Shown: positions 42,790 to 51,797, counted from the first letter of the stretch. The stretch: 64,000 nucleotides of DNA from Vibrio sp. SCSIO 43135 (GCF_023716665.1 NZ_CP071860.1:1240001-1304000), one strand, 5' to 3'. A program made the numbers and translations. Notes: generated by a model not told the origin, from the sequence alone.

Positions 42790-43293
42790 TTATTTTAGTA
42801 GTATCGGTAGTTGGTTCATCGAGCTCGGAACGATAATTTTGTGCATTGGAGCAACAAAGAGCATGTACACCTTACCAAGCATGTTGTGAACATGAACCAC
42901 CGTACTGGCATGGACTTTCGCGCGATCGCCATCGGGTTCGAGATAGAAAGACACCTTAACATCCAAATGCTTATCTCTGTCTTCCAGAACTATTTCCTTT
43001 TCCGAGATAGAGTAGATCGTGAAAATCCCCAGCCTATCGCCTACTCGGTAATCTTGATGTGGCTTGTTAAAGTCGATGTCGGCCATTTTGCCAAGATTTT
43101 TAAGGCCAAAGTAGCCCACGATGTGGTTTCTCAACGCCATCAATCGATTTACCCAGCTGGGCGTTTGCTGAACCAGCATAAAGTACACATCCAGTGCCGA
43201 CTCATTTGAATAGCGAACATCACGAGAAAAGCTATCAAAAAAATAAGCATCGTGGGTATATGTCGCTAGCACAGATTGGGGTGGAAAGTTCAT
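42790..43293 (-). CDS. DUF2867-family protein
   Basis: A 167-residue protein matching DUF2867: YFFDSFSRDVRYSNESALDVYF, then a region of Trp/Arg/Leu (PSWVNRLMALRNHIVGYFGLKN) and the final VHVHNMLGKVYMLFVAPMHKIIV. The fold is related to the START-like/SRPBCC type and probably binds a hydrophobic ligand. The role is unknown. It lies between the methyltransferase and OsmC genes on the same strand. Confidence 0.83.
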   Translation of the reverse strand: MNFPPQSVLATYTHDAYFFDSFSRDVRYSNESALDVYFMLVQQTPSWVNRLMALRNHIVGYFGLKNLGKMADIDFNKPHQDYRVGDRLGIFTIYSISEKEIVLEDRDKHLDVKVSFYLEPDGDRAKVHASTVVHVHNMLGKVYMLFVAPMHKIIVPSSMNQLPILLK

Positions 43294-43340
43294 CTCTATC
43301 TCCTTGAGTGACTTCCTAAAGCGGGGGATATAAACGCAGC

Positions 43341-43814
43341 CTACTCAGGCCAAATAATTTCCGTAGTAACTCGTGTTTTCACCGAGTTAGCAATGAAGCA
43401 ATTCTGATGAGCAACGTGGTGTAATTTCTCTAATTGAGAACGCGTTGGCTGCTTGTCACCAGAGAATTTAATTTTCGGTCGTAAAGTCACTTCGGTTATT
43501 GAGGAGTAGCCGTTTTTATCTTCCTCCAATAAGCCTACGGCTTCATCGATATACTCTTCAATGACATACTTTCGTTTAGCAGCAACCGACAAAAAGACCA
43601 ACATATGGCAACTGGACAACGCGGCGATAAACGCCTCTTCCGGATCAACGTTTTCTTCTATTGAGTATGGCAGTGGAACCACATGAGGAGACGGCGAAGC
43701 CTGAACAGTTGCCCCTCCATCAAACTCCCACTGATGGGCGCGACTATAATCGCCATCACTAAATACTTCATTTGGGTGCTTGAACCACTTAATCACTGCT
43801 GAGTGTTGAGACAT
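43341..43814 (-). CDS. OsmC/Ohr-family peroxiredoxin-like protein
   Basis: A 157-residue OsmC-type protein. The two redox cysteines of the family are present in AALSSCHMLVFLSVAAKR (about residue 69) and HHVAHQNCFIANSVKT (about 137), so thiol peroxidase activity against organic hydroperoxides is plausible. It groups with the longer YhfA/OsmC-like members rather than Ohr proper. No regulator is adjacent. Confidence 0.9.
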   Translation of the reverse strand: MSQHSAVIKWFKHPNEVFSDGDYSRAHQWEFDGGATVQASPSPHVVPLPYSIEENVDPEEAFIAALSSCHMLVFLSVAAKRKYVIEEYIDEAVGLLEEDKNGYSSITEVTLRPKIKFSGDKQPTRSQLEKLHHVAHQNCFIANSVKTRVTTEIIWPE

Positions 43815-44147
43815 GTTTTTCCCTCAATTCAAAACCTTATTTATTGCACACTTAGGCGATGGACTCAAAGTGTTCAAGTCTGAGTTTTCACTTAAAATTC
43901 ATCAACTCACCAGAAAATCCACTTACGTTTTTTCCCTGCGTAATGGTGTGAAGCCTCTCGAAAAACATTTTGAAACTCAGTGCGAATAGGATTCGAATGA
44001 AAAATAATAACTCGCCTTTGCATTTTCAAGAGCAATACTTTTAGCCCTTACTATCGGACTAAGTCCCAATTGAGACTTCACTCCTATCAAACAAGAATGC
44101 TCTGCATTAGGCCTTTGTTATTACTCTACTCTTTGGATGGAACCATC
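43815..44147. other. Intergenic region without recognisable feature
   Basis: 333 AT-rich bases between the divergent OsmC and lipoprotein genes. It must hold promoters for both, but I see no repeat, hairpin or operator worth naming. Confidence 0.5.
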
Positions 44148-44687
44148 ATGTTAAGAAGCCTTATTACTCTCAGTACTGCATTCGTCCTCGCAGGTTGTGC
44201 TACCGAGCCCTTTGGACAACTTTCCCAACAATATACTCCGACCAATATGCCGACAGTAGCGATGAAAGTGTTCCCGAATAACTTTCAGCTTGGGGTTTAT
44301 AGTGGATATGAAAAGGACGGTCATTTTGTCCCAGAAAAATTGATTTACGATGACCAACCAAATGGTGATTTTGGCGTGTTTGAAGCACAACCTGGGCAGC
44401 TCGTCGCAATCCTTGATGTAAAACCAGCCACCAGTAAAGGCGAACGTGAAAAGTTCTCAATATGTTATCAAGGCGGGAATGTGTTGGCATTTACGATTCC
44501 AGAACAGAGTGAAGCGAACACTTACTATACCGCTAATTTCCACTACCGATATGGGTCTGGAAAACTATCGTCTAAGGTATATGACGACTATCAAATGTCT
44601 AAACCAGAGCTAGAAACTCAGTACCCAACGCTTGGAGAACTGGTTAAGCTTGAACCTAAAACTCTCGCGGTTGAAGAAGGTTGTTAG
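44148..44687 (+). CDS. Uncharacterised lipoprotein
   Basis: A 179-residue lipoprotein: the signal MLRSLITLSTAFV is followed by the lipobox LAGC (Cys17). The mature part is beta-rich and acidic, with the sequence SQQYTPTNMPTVAMKVFPNN and a single further Cys pair (FSICYQGG, final EEGC). No known family is evident. GGATGGA lies about seven bases before ATG 44148. It may sit in either membrane. Confidence 0.75.
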   Translation: MLRSLITLSTAFVLAGCATEPFGQLSQQYTPTNMPTVAMKVFPNNFQLGVYSGYEKDGHFVPEKLIYDDQPNGDFGVFEAQPGQLVAILDVKPATSKGEREKFSICYQGGNVLAFTIPEQSEANTYYTANFHYRYGSGKLSSKVYDDYQMSKPELETQYPTLGELVKLEPKTLAVEEGC

Positions 44688-44716
44688 ATCAAACCTTCAA
44701 AATCAAGTACTGGGTT

Positions 44717-45229
44717 CTATAGTTGAATCCAGTACCTTGCCAAAGGTCCGGCAAACACTTTACCCGTGACAACATTCTCAAATACGCCGCCATTGGCTTC
44801 AATGACTCTTCTGCTCGCCACATTGCCTTCATCAGCAGTAATCAGCACTCGCTCTAGCCCTAGTGCTTTTGCTTGTGCTAACACTAAGCCCAACATGGTT
44901 TTTCCATACCCTTTGCGACGATAAGAAGGCGCAACATCGTAACCAATATGCCCTGCTTCTAGCGCGAGAAACTCATTATCAATGTTATGGCGAATACGGA
45001 TAGCACCAAGGATTTGCTGCTCTTGGGTCAGCCAAAAATGACTGCAAGGCACGTAGCCGTGGCGTAAGTTGACACCATTCGCTTCGTCACATAACCGCTG
45101 AACATACTGTTGGAAGTCCTCCAGGCCTTGCCGATAATAATCTGCGTTATCAGGGTCTAAGCGAGCGAAATCAAGGTAGAAACGGCTAAACGCTTGTTGC
45201 CAATTCTTATTCGGTACAACAAGCTCCAT
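44717..45229 (-). CDS. GNAT-family acetyltransferase
   Basis: A 170-residue GNAT protein. The acetyl-CoA-binding motif A is VAPSYRRKGYGKTMLGLVLA (about 98-117), preceded by HIGYDV, with GNVASRRVIEANGG as motif B. The N-terminal half (RFYLDFARLDPDNADYY) resembles YjdJ/ElaA-like small GNATs. The substrate is unknown. The ATG overlaps the SDR stop (TAATG at 45227-45231), so the two genes are translationally coupled. Confidence 0.87.
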   Translation of the reverse strand: MELVVPNKNWQQAFSRFYLDFARLDPDNADYYRQGLEDFQQYVQRLCDEANGVNLRHGYVPCSHFWLTQEQQILGAIRIRHNIDNEFLALEAGHIGYDVAPSYRRKGYGKTMLGLVLAQAKALGLERVLITADEGNVASRRVIEANGGVFENVVTGKVFAGPLARYWIQL

Positions 45230-45960
45230 TAACGACCACCAGCAATATCAATGAAAGACCCCGTTACGTAGGAGGCTTGTTCTGACAACAGCCACGCGAT
45301 AGATTCTGCAACTTCTTCCGGAGTTCCACCTCTCTTTAAAGGAATATTATCAGCCAAGCGCTCAACACGGTTGGGTTCTCCTCCATCGGCGTGCATGTCG
45401 GTATGGATAAAGCCTGGCCTTACTCCATTAACACGAATATTGTCCGCTGCTAGCTCGAGAGACAGCCCTTTGGTCAATGAATCCATCGCGCCTTTTGAGG
45501 CCGCATAGTCCACGTATTCAAACGGCGCACCAGTACGACTTGCGGCCGACGAAACATTTACTATGGCACGCTTGGTGCCCGTTTGATTGATAAAAGCTTT
45601 ACAGCAAAGGAAGCAACTCAATACATTGGTTTGCATGATTTGGTTAAAGCGTTCAGCGCTGATGTCAGCTAGACGAGACTGAGTAAACAACCGCCCTGCA
45701 TTATTCACTAGGTGCGAGACTACGCCGTAACGTCGATTCACTTCCTCGAACATCGCCTGCACTTGTTGTTCATTAGAAACATCCGCTTGGAAGGCAAATG
45801 CTTCACCACCTGAGCGTTTGATTTCATCAACCAGCGCCAAAGCAGGCTGTTGGCTTCGACGATAGTTGATGCACACCGCATAACCCTGACGGGCAAGGAG
45901 CTTAGATGTCGCCGCACCTATGCCGCGGCTCCCACCTGTTACTATGACAACTTTATCCAC
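45229..45960 (-). CDS. Short-chain dehydrogenase/reductase
   Basis: A 243-residue classical SDR. The cofactor motif is TGGSRGIGAATS (about 8-19), NNAG is at about 88, and the catalytic Ser and YxxxK lie in VSSAASRTGAPFEYVDYAASKGA. Arg in INYRRSQQ after the second strand suggests NADPH. It starts with GTG 45960 behind GAAGGA. It is coupled to the GNAT gene; substrate unknown. Confidence 0.92.
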   Translation of the reverse strand: MDKVVIVTGGSRGIGAATSKLLARQGYAVCINYRRSQQPALALVDEIKRSGGEAFAFQADVSNEQQVQAMFEEVNRRYGVVSHLVNNAGRLFTQSRLADISAERFNQIMQTNVLSCFLCCKAFINQTGTKRAIVNVSSAASRTGAPFEYVDYAASKGAMDSLTKGLSLELAADNIRVNGVRPGFIHTDMHADGGEPNRVERLADNIPLKRGGTPEEVAESIAWLLSEQASYVTGSFIDIAGGR

Positions 45961-45971
45961 TATGATTCCTT

Positions 45972-46370
45972 CTACTTTCGATCCGCTGGATGGTTTACAC
46001 CATCATTGGTGACGACGTCACCGAGTTCAAAAGGGTTAACGCCTTCCAAACAGCCAACATTAAAGCCATATTCATTTGGCTGAGAGCGGCGTTGATGATG
46101 AGTATAAATACCACAGTTTGAACAGAAATAGTGCTTCGCTGTATTGGTGTTAAATTGATATAGCTTTAAGGCATCGCTACCTTTTAGGATTTTAATACCG
46201 TCTAGATCTACCGACGCCACGATGGCACCCTTTCTTCTGCAAATCGAGCAGTCACATCGACGTGGTTTCTCTATCCCATTAGGTAAAGTAAGCTCTAACT
46301 CCACTGAACCACAGTGACACGTCGCTTTATGTTTCAATCGTATTTCTGTGTTACCGACTTGCTTAATCAT
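45972..46370 (-). CDS. GFA-family (glutathione-dependent formaldehyde-activating-like) zinc protein
   Basis: A 132-residue GFA/CENP-V-type protein with the zinc-binding cysteine pattern CHCGSVEL, RRCDCSICRRKG and FCSNCGIYTHH. Members may bind glutathione adducts, but enzymatic activity is rarely shown. It lies 11 bases upstream of the SDR gene on the same strand. It is the first of three GFA genes within 3.6 kb; pairwise they are clearly different, so this is not recent tandem duplication. Confidence 0.9.
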   Translation of the reverse strand: MIKQVGNTEIRLKHKATCHCGSVELELTLPNGIEKPRRCDCSICRRKGAIVASVDLDGIKILKGSDALKLYQFNTNTAKHYFCSNCGIYTHHQRRSQPNEYGFNVGCLEGVNPFELGDVVTNDGVNHPADRK

Positions 46371-46408
46371 GCTCTACTCCTTTGCTCTCGATGCTCGCGA
46401 ATCACTTG

Positions 46409-47047
46409 TTAGGCCAGCGTAATTTCTACTCGCTCTTTGCCTTTCCCTACGTTTTTACGCTTCAGTTTTATTGCCCCAACTTCCCCAGTGCGCTTTAAGT
46501 GAGTACCACCACAAGGGACTTTGGCGAAGCCATTGACTTGCCAGTAGCGACGCTCACTGCTGACATCAGAAAATGCGCTTTCGATATTGGCATTGCCGTC
46601 AATTATCGCCTGCGCTTGTTCCTGAATATTCGGTAAAAGTGTGTTGATGTTTTCCGGCCAGACAAAATCAATCCTGCTTTTATCCGCTGAAATATGCGCT
46701 CCCACTTTGTCTATTTGTGGGTAGTTCTGGGTAAAGATCTCGAGAACAACCTCAGCAGCAAAATGAAGCTTCATTAATGCATAGCGCCTAGGCCAATCAA
46801 TGTTGGTTTCTACTTGATCACCGACGTCAAAACGAGGACGCTCTGCCAAGGTATAAACGATTTGTTTGCCTTGCTTCGTCGCTTTCACCACTGAAATACC
46901 ACCAATTGTCCCGGCATCACTTTCCTGCCCTCCAGATTCAGCGTAGAAAATGGTTTCTTGCAAGGTGATATCGCAGCCTTCGACCGATGAGACAATCGAG
47001 GATAATTCGGTTTGATAAGGGTTAACCCAAAAAACTTTGCTGGTCAT
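46409..47047 (-). CDS. AlaX-like alanyl-tRNA editing protein
   Basis: A 212-residue protein with the AlaRS second-additional-domain fold: FYAESGGQESDAGTIGG near the start and the zinc motif CGGTHLKRTGEVG near residue 185. These proteins hydrolyse Ser-tRNA(Ala) or Gly-tRNA(Ala). The usual first zinc pair HxxxH reads LHFAAEVVL here, with Glu in place of the second His; metal binding may be altered. ATG 47047 follows GGGAG. Stand-alone AlaX would add to AlaRS proofreading. Confidence 0.85.
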   Translation of the reverse strand: MTSKVFWVNPYQTELSSIVSSVEGCDITLQETIFYAESGGQESDAGTIGGISVVKATKQGKQIVYTLAERPRFDVGDQVETNIDWPRRYALMKLHFAAEVVLEIFTQNYPQIDKVGAHISADKSRIDFVWPENINTLLPNIQEQAQAIIDGNANIESAFSDVSSERRYWQVNGFAKVPCGGTHLKRTGEVGAIKLKRKNVGKGKERVEITLA

Positions 47048-47129
47048 TATGGCTCCCTGCCAACAGAAAAATAGTGCGCCTCTATTAGGCAAAGACGCAC
47101 CTTAAATATGACTAGATTGAATGGTTAGG

Positions 47130-47543
47130 CTATGGCTGTTTAGGAAAGGTTTTTACCCCTTCAGGAATATCTACCCAGCTTAACTTTTCACTGACCCATA
47201 CGTGAGCTTGTGGTTCAAACAGGCTGGCATCTTCCAAATGAACGGGCTTGAGCTTTAGTTTGAGGGTAGACATATCATCTGGGTTGTAATGATAGACTCT
47301 ATTTCCACACTCAGGACAGAATGCTGCGCAGTTCTTGTTACCGCTTTCAGCCATTCTCTGCCACTCTTTCAGCTCCCCAGTGAACTCAATGCTGTCTGTA
47401 GCCACAATCGCCGTCACACTGTATGGGCTGGTTGCCAGCTTTTGACACTCCGTACAATGACAAGCGATGACCATTTTCGGTTCAGCTTTTAGCTGGTAGC
47501 TCACCTGCCCACATTGGCAAGCACCTTGAATTGGGTATTCCAT
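47130..47543 (-). CDS. GFA-family zinc protein (second copy)
   Basis: A 137-residue GFA protein: GACQCGQVSYQL, ACHCTECQKLATSPYS and FCPECGNRVYHYNPDD carry the zinc cysteines. It is longer at the C-terminus than the neighbouring GFA proteins (HVWVSEKLSWVDIPEGVKTF, the common family ending). Function unknown beyond metal binding. Confidence 0.9.
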   Translation of the reverse strand: MEYPIQGACQCGQVSYQLKAEPKMVIACHCTECQKLATSPYSVTAIVATDSIEFTGELKEWQRMAESGNKNCAAFCPECGNRVYHYNPDDMSTLKLKLKPVHLEDASLFEPQAHVWVSEKLSWVDIPEGVKTFPKQP

Positions 47544-47706
47544 AGTGTTCTTTCCTTGTAAACAATAGTCAGTGGCGTCCGTAGAGCTTCATGGCTCTAT
47601 AAACTGCCAAGCAATACTCAATGTACCAGCGAATAATAGAATGCCAACTTTCTAAATTGATTGCTGAATCTTGGTCACTTTTCTGTCTAGAGGCTAAAGC
47701 CGGATA

Positions 47707-48111
47707 TTAAGCGCCTAACATCGGCAGATGTTTACGCTTGTGATACGTCAGGGCAAGCTCAATACAGTGGCTGAGTTCAGCGCCAGGAAGTGGATCAGAA
47801 GAGTGGAACTCAAGAGCTCTATTGCCGTGATAAGCACACAAGTTGGGGTACAGCTCTCGGAATGTGTCCACAAGCTTAGTCTGACAATGAAAATAAACAA
47901 AAAAACTTTCTGGTGAAGACACTTTGCAATCCATACGTATCGGACTACCTCCCGCGACTGAAAAGCTAATCTCACCCCATTTAAGAGACTCTTCTATCGG
48001 CCCCAATTGGTTTTGCTCAGCAATAGAGCTAATAAGACGTCGTAACTCTTTTGCCCTACTTCGCCCTTGTGGTGGTAGCTGGTCGAATCTATCTTGAACA
48101 TCCTTATTCAT
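47707..48111 (-). CDS. DUF1801-family protein
   Basis: A 134-residue protein with the DUF1801 pattern: LRRLISSIAEQNQLGPIEESLKWGEISFSV, then PESFFVYFHCQTKLVDTFRELYP and a C-terminal helix ELSHCIELALTYHKRKH. Related to the YdhG/frataxin-like fold and possibly ligand-binding; role unknown. It lies 163 bases before the GFA gene and may be a single gene. Confidence 0.83.
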   Translation of the reverse strand: MNKDVQDRFDQLPPQGRSRAKELRRLISSIAEQNQLGPIEESLKWGEISFSVAGGSPIRMDCKVSSPESFFVYFHCQTKLVDTFRELYPNLCAYHGNRALEFHSSDPLPGAELSHCIELALTYHKRKHLPMLGA

Positions 48112-48232
48112 GATTGTTTCTCCTTTGATTGAAATTCACGGATAGATCCGTCATATTGTAATGCTGCGTTAATTTTACCGCACTAACTGCACCATGCAGT
48201 TTTCATCATCGAATTCGATATAAAGGTAAAAT

Positions 48233-49045
48233 ATGATTTATCCCGCTATCCAATACCCAGCAACTCTTCCAGAAGCTCATAAAGCGCTTCTCACTCAAAT
48301 TATCGACACATTGTCGCGTGACACTCGCATTGTCGGTATCGGGGCGAGTGGCTCTTATGCTTCCGACGCCATGGACAAATACAGTGACCTCGACTTAGTC
48401 ATTGCCGTTGAGCCAAGCCACTTTGAAGCCATTATGGGCGAACGCTTTGAAATCATCGACCAAATCGACGGGAAAGTCGCTTCATTTACTGGTGAACACG
48501 TTGGTGAGCCAAGGCTAGTCATCGCGCTTTACGCTCCACACTCAATCCACGTGGACTACAAGTTCGTTGCCTTACCCGATGCTGCTACACGAGTCGACGA
48601 TACTCAAGTGCTATGGGAAAGAGAACGTAAGTTGTCGCAAGTATTTGAAAGCTCAACCCACCAGTACCCACAACCCGATCCACAATGGATTGAAGACCGA
48701 TTCTGGATTTGGCTACATTACGGTGCCACTAAAATCGCTCGTGGTGAATACTTTGAAGCGATGGAGTTTCTCTCGTTTTTGCGCAGCGTTGTTTTGTCAC
48801 CACTAGCGTTAAAGCAACAACAACTTACGCCGTCTGGGGTCAGAAAAATTGAAACGCGCCTACCAGAGTTTTCCGAGCAGCTTAAGCTCACCGTTGCTCA
48901 ACCGGAAAAACAATCACTCATCGACGCTTTTGAGAAAAGCATTGAGCTTTACCTATCACTGCGCGAAAAAGAGAGCGTAGTAATCAATCCAGCAGCTCAA
49001 TCACTGTGTATTGATTACTTCAAAGCAGAGCTCAAGCAACAATAG
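48233..49045 (+). CDS. AadE-like nucleotidyltransferase (aminoglycoside 6-adenylyltransferase-related)
   Basis: A 270-residue protein with the polymerase-beta-type motif VGIGASGSYASDAMDKYSDLDLVI (about 34-57): GS and DxD supply the metal site. A second acidic residue, in HVDYKFV, is close to the expected place. The C-terminal half is helical, as in aminoglycoside 6-adenylyltransferases, but sequence alone does not show resistance; many such chromosomal relatives have unknown targets. It interrupts the minus-strand run. Confidence 0.8.
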   Translation: MIYPAIQYPATLPEAHKALLTQIIDTLSRDTRIVGIGASGSYASDAMDKYSDLDLVIAVEPSHFEAIMGERFEIIDQIDGKVASFTGEHVGEPRLVIALYAPHSIHVDYKFVALPDAATRVDDTQVLWERERKLSQVFESSTHQYPQPDPQWIEDRFWIWLHYGATKIARGEYFEAMEFLSFLRSVVLSPLALKQQQLTPSGVRKIETRLPEFSEQLKLTVAQPEKQSLIDAFEKSIELYLSLREKESVVINPAAQSLCIDYFKAELKQQ

Positions 49046-49054
49046 ATGCTCCAG

Positions 49055-49078
49055 TCAGGGGAGAATTGGCTCCCCTGA
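49055..49078. terminator. Hairpin terminating the AadE-like gene
   Basis: TCAGGGGAG and CTCCCCTGA form a 9-bp stem with a six-base loop; only a weak T-tract follows. It lies between convergent genes. Confidence 0.6.
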
Positions 49079-49092
49079 ACTTTCAGGGCTCT

Positions 49093-49497
49093 CTACTGAG
49101 GGAAGCCCGGCAGTTTCTCTACGCTTAAACCCGCTTTGTGCCAATCCGCTTGCTCAGCACAGAAAATTTGAGCATCTGGCGTTTTCGACGGCTCTTGATC
49201 TAAGCTCCCAGCAGGTACAATCAAAAACTTACCGCTTTTATTCACATACGGCATCCCAGAACCACATTGAGAACAAAACGCTCGAGCAAATGCCCTTTCT
49301 GGGTGCTCATATCTCTGCAACAAACTTTGCCCAGTTTTCCACGTAATGTTGTCTGGCAAGGTAAACAAATTCGATGCGTGAGCCGACCCTGTGAGCTTCC
49401 GACATTGATCGCAATGGCAGAAGAAGAATCGTTTAAAATCATCTTCCACTTCAAAACTCACCGCTCCACAACAGCAGCTTCCAGATAGTTTACTCAT
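49093..49497 (-). CDS. GFA-family zinc protein (third copy)
   Basis: A 134-residue GFA protein with GSCCCGAVSFEV, FFCHCDQCRKLTGSAHASN and AFCSQCGSGMPY. The N-terminal Cys is tripled (CCC). ATG 49497 follows GGGAGGAG, far better than the upstream in-frame starts. The C-terminus (IFCAEQADWHKAGLSVEKLPGFP) matches the usual family ending. Function unknown. Confidence 0.9.
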   Translation of the reverse strand: MSKLSGSCCCGAVSFEVEDDFKRFFFCHCDQCRKLTGSAHASNLFTLPDNITWKTGQSLLQRYEHPERAFARAFCSQCGSGMPYVNKSGKFLIVPAGSLDQEPSKTPDAQIFCAEQADWHKAGLSVEKLPGFPQ

Positions 49498-49742
49498 CAC
49501 TCCTCCCTGTTTTGTGTTTATGCCACCGGCGATTGTTCGCTGATCTCGGCCTTTCGTTAACAAACCCACTATCACTGCTTATTTGATGGCACCGCAAGGT
49601 GAAATCCTACAAACGTGAACTCCACACCATTAATCCCTGAAAATAGCGTACTTTTGAAAGAGAGCCCTAATTTAGACTGTCAAATAGAAAATTAGGAAAC
49701 TTGTTTTATATTTAATTAAAGAGTTTTGAATTGGAGAGCACA

Positions 49743-50162
49743 ATGAGCTTAGTCCGACTTATCTATGTGAGTAAGATTACCAATCAATTTGCTATGTCGA
49801 GCTTAGAAGATATTCTGCAAGTGGCGCGAAAAAACAATGAGAAAAATAACATCACCGGAATGTTGTGCTTCAATCGGAATTTCTTTTTACAAAGTATTGA
49901 AGGAACGAGAGATAGCGTAAATGCTACGTACAACAAGATCCTCAATGACGAACGGCATCACAATGCCATTATCTTGGAGTACAGCGAGATTAGTGCCCGC
50001 GACTTCGCTGATTGGTCGATGGGTTACGTTCCGAGCTCAAGCCTTACCGCACCATTAAATCTACAGTTTTCCGGAACCACAGAATTTGACCCATATTCAC
50101 TATCAGGACAAAGTGCGTACCAGTTTTTGCTGAAGCTAAAAGGGACACTACCAAATATATAA
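49743..50162 (+). CDS. Stand-alone BLUF-domain blue-light sensor
   Basis: A 139-residue flavin-binding BLUF protein. All residues of the light-switch network are present in PixD numbering: Tyr8 (RLIYVS), Asn31/Asn32 (KNNEKNNITGML), Gln50 (FFLQSIEG), Trp91 and Met93 (DWSMGYV). No effector domain (EAL, GGDEF) is fused; a 40-residue C-terminal extension follows. It should sense blue light via FAD and act through a partner protein. ATG 49743 has GGAGAG five bases upstream. No partner is adjacent; the next gene is a convergent methyltransferase. Confidence 0.93.
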   Translation: MSLVRLIYVSKITNQFAMSSLEDILQVARKNNEKNNITGMLCFNRNFFLQSIEGTRDSVNATYNKILNDERHHNAIILEYSEISARDFADWSMGYVPSSSLTAPLNLQFSGTTEFDPYSLSGQSAYQFLLKLKGTLPNI

Positions 50163-50168
50163 GAGGAT

Positions 50169-50771
50169 TTAACGACGCTTGATTGCCATCACCGAAAACG
50201 TATGCCAGCGTTTTTGCTTGCCAATAGCGGTGGTGCCAATCTCGTTGCGTTGGTTAAACGAGGCAATTTCAAAACGGTCAAAAAGGCTCAATACTTGTTG
50301 CTCCGTCAAAGGGGTAGTAGGTGTTCGATAATGGGATGCCCAGCTATCCTCGCCCCCCATAAAATCACCAGAAAACACGCCTCCAACTTCAAGGCTTGCT
50401 ACTAATTTCTGCCACGTTTTTTCAAATCGACTTGGGTCTGCAAAATACAAACTCGAGTGCGCTAAGATAACCCCAGCATTCGGGTAGTCATAGTCTTCAA
50501 AAGTAGCTTGGGTGATGTCGACTAACGCACTTTGATTGAATCGCTCTCGACAAAGCGCAACTGCATCTTGGTTACAATCAAAACCATGGACTTGTAAGCC
50601 TTGCTCGTCCAAATAAGCAATATCACTTCCTGTTCCACAACCACAATCTAGCGCTACATTAGAAACTGTTTCACGTAACGAAATTGCTTTCTCGGTTCTC
50701 GGAGAATGTTTACGAGTTAATGCCTTTTGATAGTATTGGCGCCATATCTCCGAGTGTACATTGATGTCCAT
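50169..50771 (-). CDS. SAM-dependent methyltransferase (Tam-like)
   Basis: A 200-residue class I methyltransferase: motif I VALDCGCGTGSDIAYLDEQG (about 37-56), acidic residue in VHGFDCNQDAV, then VILAHSSLYFADP. The start and the preceding GNAT stop abut exactly (TAAATG at 50774-50769), so translation is coupled. Substrate unknown. Confidence 0.88.
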   Translation of the reverse strand: MDINVHSEIWRQYYQKALTRKHSPRTEKAISLRETVSNVALDCGCGTGSDIAYLDEQGLQVHGFDCNQDAVALCRERFNQSALVDITQATFEDYDYPNAGVILAHSSLYFADPSRFEKTWQKLVASLEVGGVFSGDFMGGEDSWASHYRTPTTPLTEQQVLSLFDRFEIASFNQRNEIGTTAIGKQKRWHTFSVMAIKRR

Positions 50772-51254
50772 TTAACCTTTTACCTCAGAGCATCCTCGCT
50801 TTTCCATAACGAAGTTGGTCAGGCGCTGCCCTCTTACTTCAATTATTTGCTCTCGGACTACAGAGAACCCTAACCGCAAATAAAAGGGCTTGGCAGTGAG
50901 GCTAACTTCAGAGTACAGCCGTTCTATTCCTCGAATTTCAGCCTGTTCAAAAACATGATTCATCAACGCTTTACCAATACCGATACCTTGGTACTGGTGA
51001 TGGCAAAAGAAGTGGTCGATCAAACCGCAGTCTTGCAGGTCAGTGTATCCGACAATGACATCATCTAACTCTGCAACAAACGGCTGCAGCGCATCCATTT
51101 TCTTTTGCCAAACTGCAGGTTCAAACCCATCAGGAGCCCAAGCCTCCACCTGCTGATCGGTGTAATCTTGTCTATTAACTTCTCGAACAGTCTGATAGAA
51201 AAGCTGCCACAAAGCTGGAGCATCGTAGGGCTGGTAAGGTCTAATGGTGATCAT
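50772..51254 (-). CDS. GNAT-family acetyltransferase (YafP-like)
   Basis: A 160-residue GNAT protein with N-terminal ITIRPYQPYDAPALWQLFY, the acetyl-CoA motif HHQYQGIGIGKALMNHVFEQA (about 90-110) and AKPFYLRLGFSVVREQ. It resembles E. coli YafP. Its ATG overlaps the stop of the HAD gene by four bases (ATGA), and its stop abuts the methyltransferase start, forming a three-gene coupled unit. Confidence 0.88.
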   Translation of the reverse strand: MITIRPYQPYDAPALWQLFYQTVREVNRQDYTDQQVEAWAPDGFEPAVWQKKMDALQPFVAELDDVIVGYTDLQDCGLIDHFFCHHQYQGIGIGKALMNHVFEQAEIRGIERLYSEVSLTAKPFYLRLGFSVVREQIIEVRGQRLTNFVMEKRGCSEVKG

Positions 51255-51772
51255 GACTTAGCCTCATTGAGGACTGGAAGCAATTCCATCAAATGATGAA
51301 CCTGACAAGCGCCTTTGCTTTCAAGGTTGTGGGTCTCTGCATAGTGAGGTAGTGAAGAGTCACTTGAGCCAGGGTTAAACCAAATCGCAGAAATACCCGC
51401 TTCAATAGCAGGCGTAATATCTTTTTCCAAGGTATCCCCAACCATTATCACTTGGTTAGCTTCTACGTTTAGTCTCTCGACAATCGCTCGATAAAATTCA
51501 GCTGAACCCTTCAAGATGCCAAGGTTCTGCTTACAAAAATAACCAGAAATATACTCAGACAATCCAACACGTTCAAAAGCACGTTGAATATCTTGTTCGC
51601 TCGATTCCACTGCGCTGGTCGCGATAAACACCTGATTGGTTTTCGATAACTCAGACAACATTTGGTCAGCGCCATCTACCGCTTCTACCTTGGGCCAATC
51701 GCACATTTTCCCTGGGAGCGGAAAATCCACCATTAGAGTGTTGCCCCAATCGAACAAGTATACTTTTGCCAT
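51251..51772 (-). CDS. HAD-superfamily hydrolase
   Basis: A 173-residue HAD protein: motif I is VYLFDWGNTLMVDFP, where the second Asp of DxD is replaced by Gly-Asn, as in some phosphatases of the WGNTL branch. Motif II is VFIATSA, motif III contains a Lys in GILKGSAEFY, and motif IV is VIMVGDTLEKDITPA. ATG 51772 follows AGGAAC. It is the first gene of a HAD-GNAT-methyltransferase unit. Substrate unknown. Confidence 0.82.
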   Translation of the reverse strand: MAKVYLFDWGNTLMVDFPLPGKMCDWPKVEAVDGADQMLSELSKTNQVFIATSAVESSEQDIQRAFERVGLSEYISGYFCKQNLGILKGSAEFYRAIVERLNVEANQVIMVGDTLEKDITPAIEAGISAIWFNPGSSDSSLPHYAETHNLESKGACQVHHLMELLPVLNEAKS

Positions 51773-51797
51773 CGTTCCTCCTTGCCTGGCAATTGTG

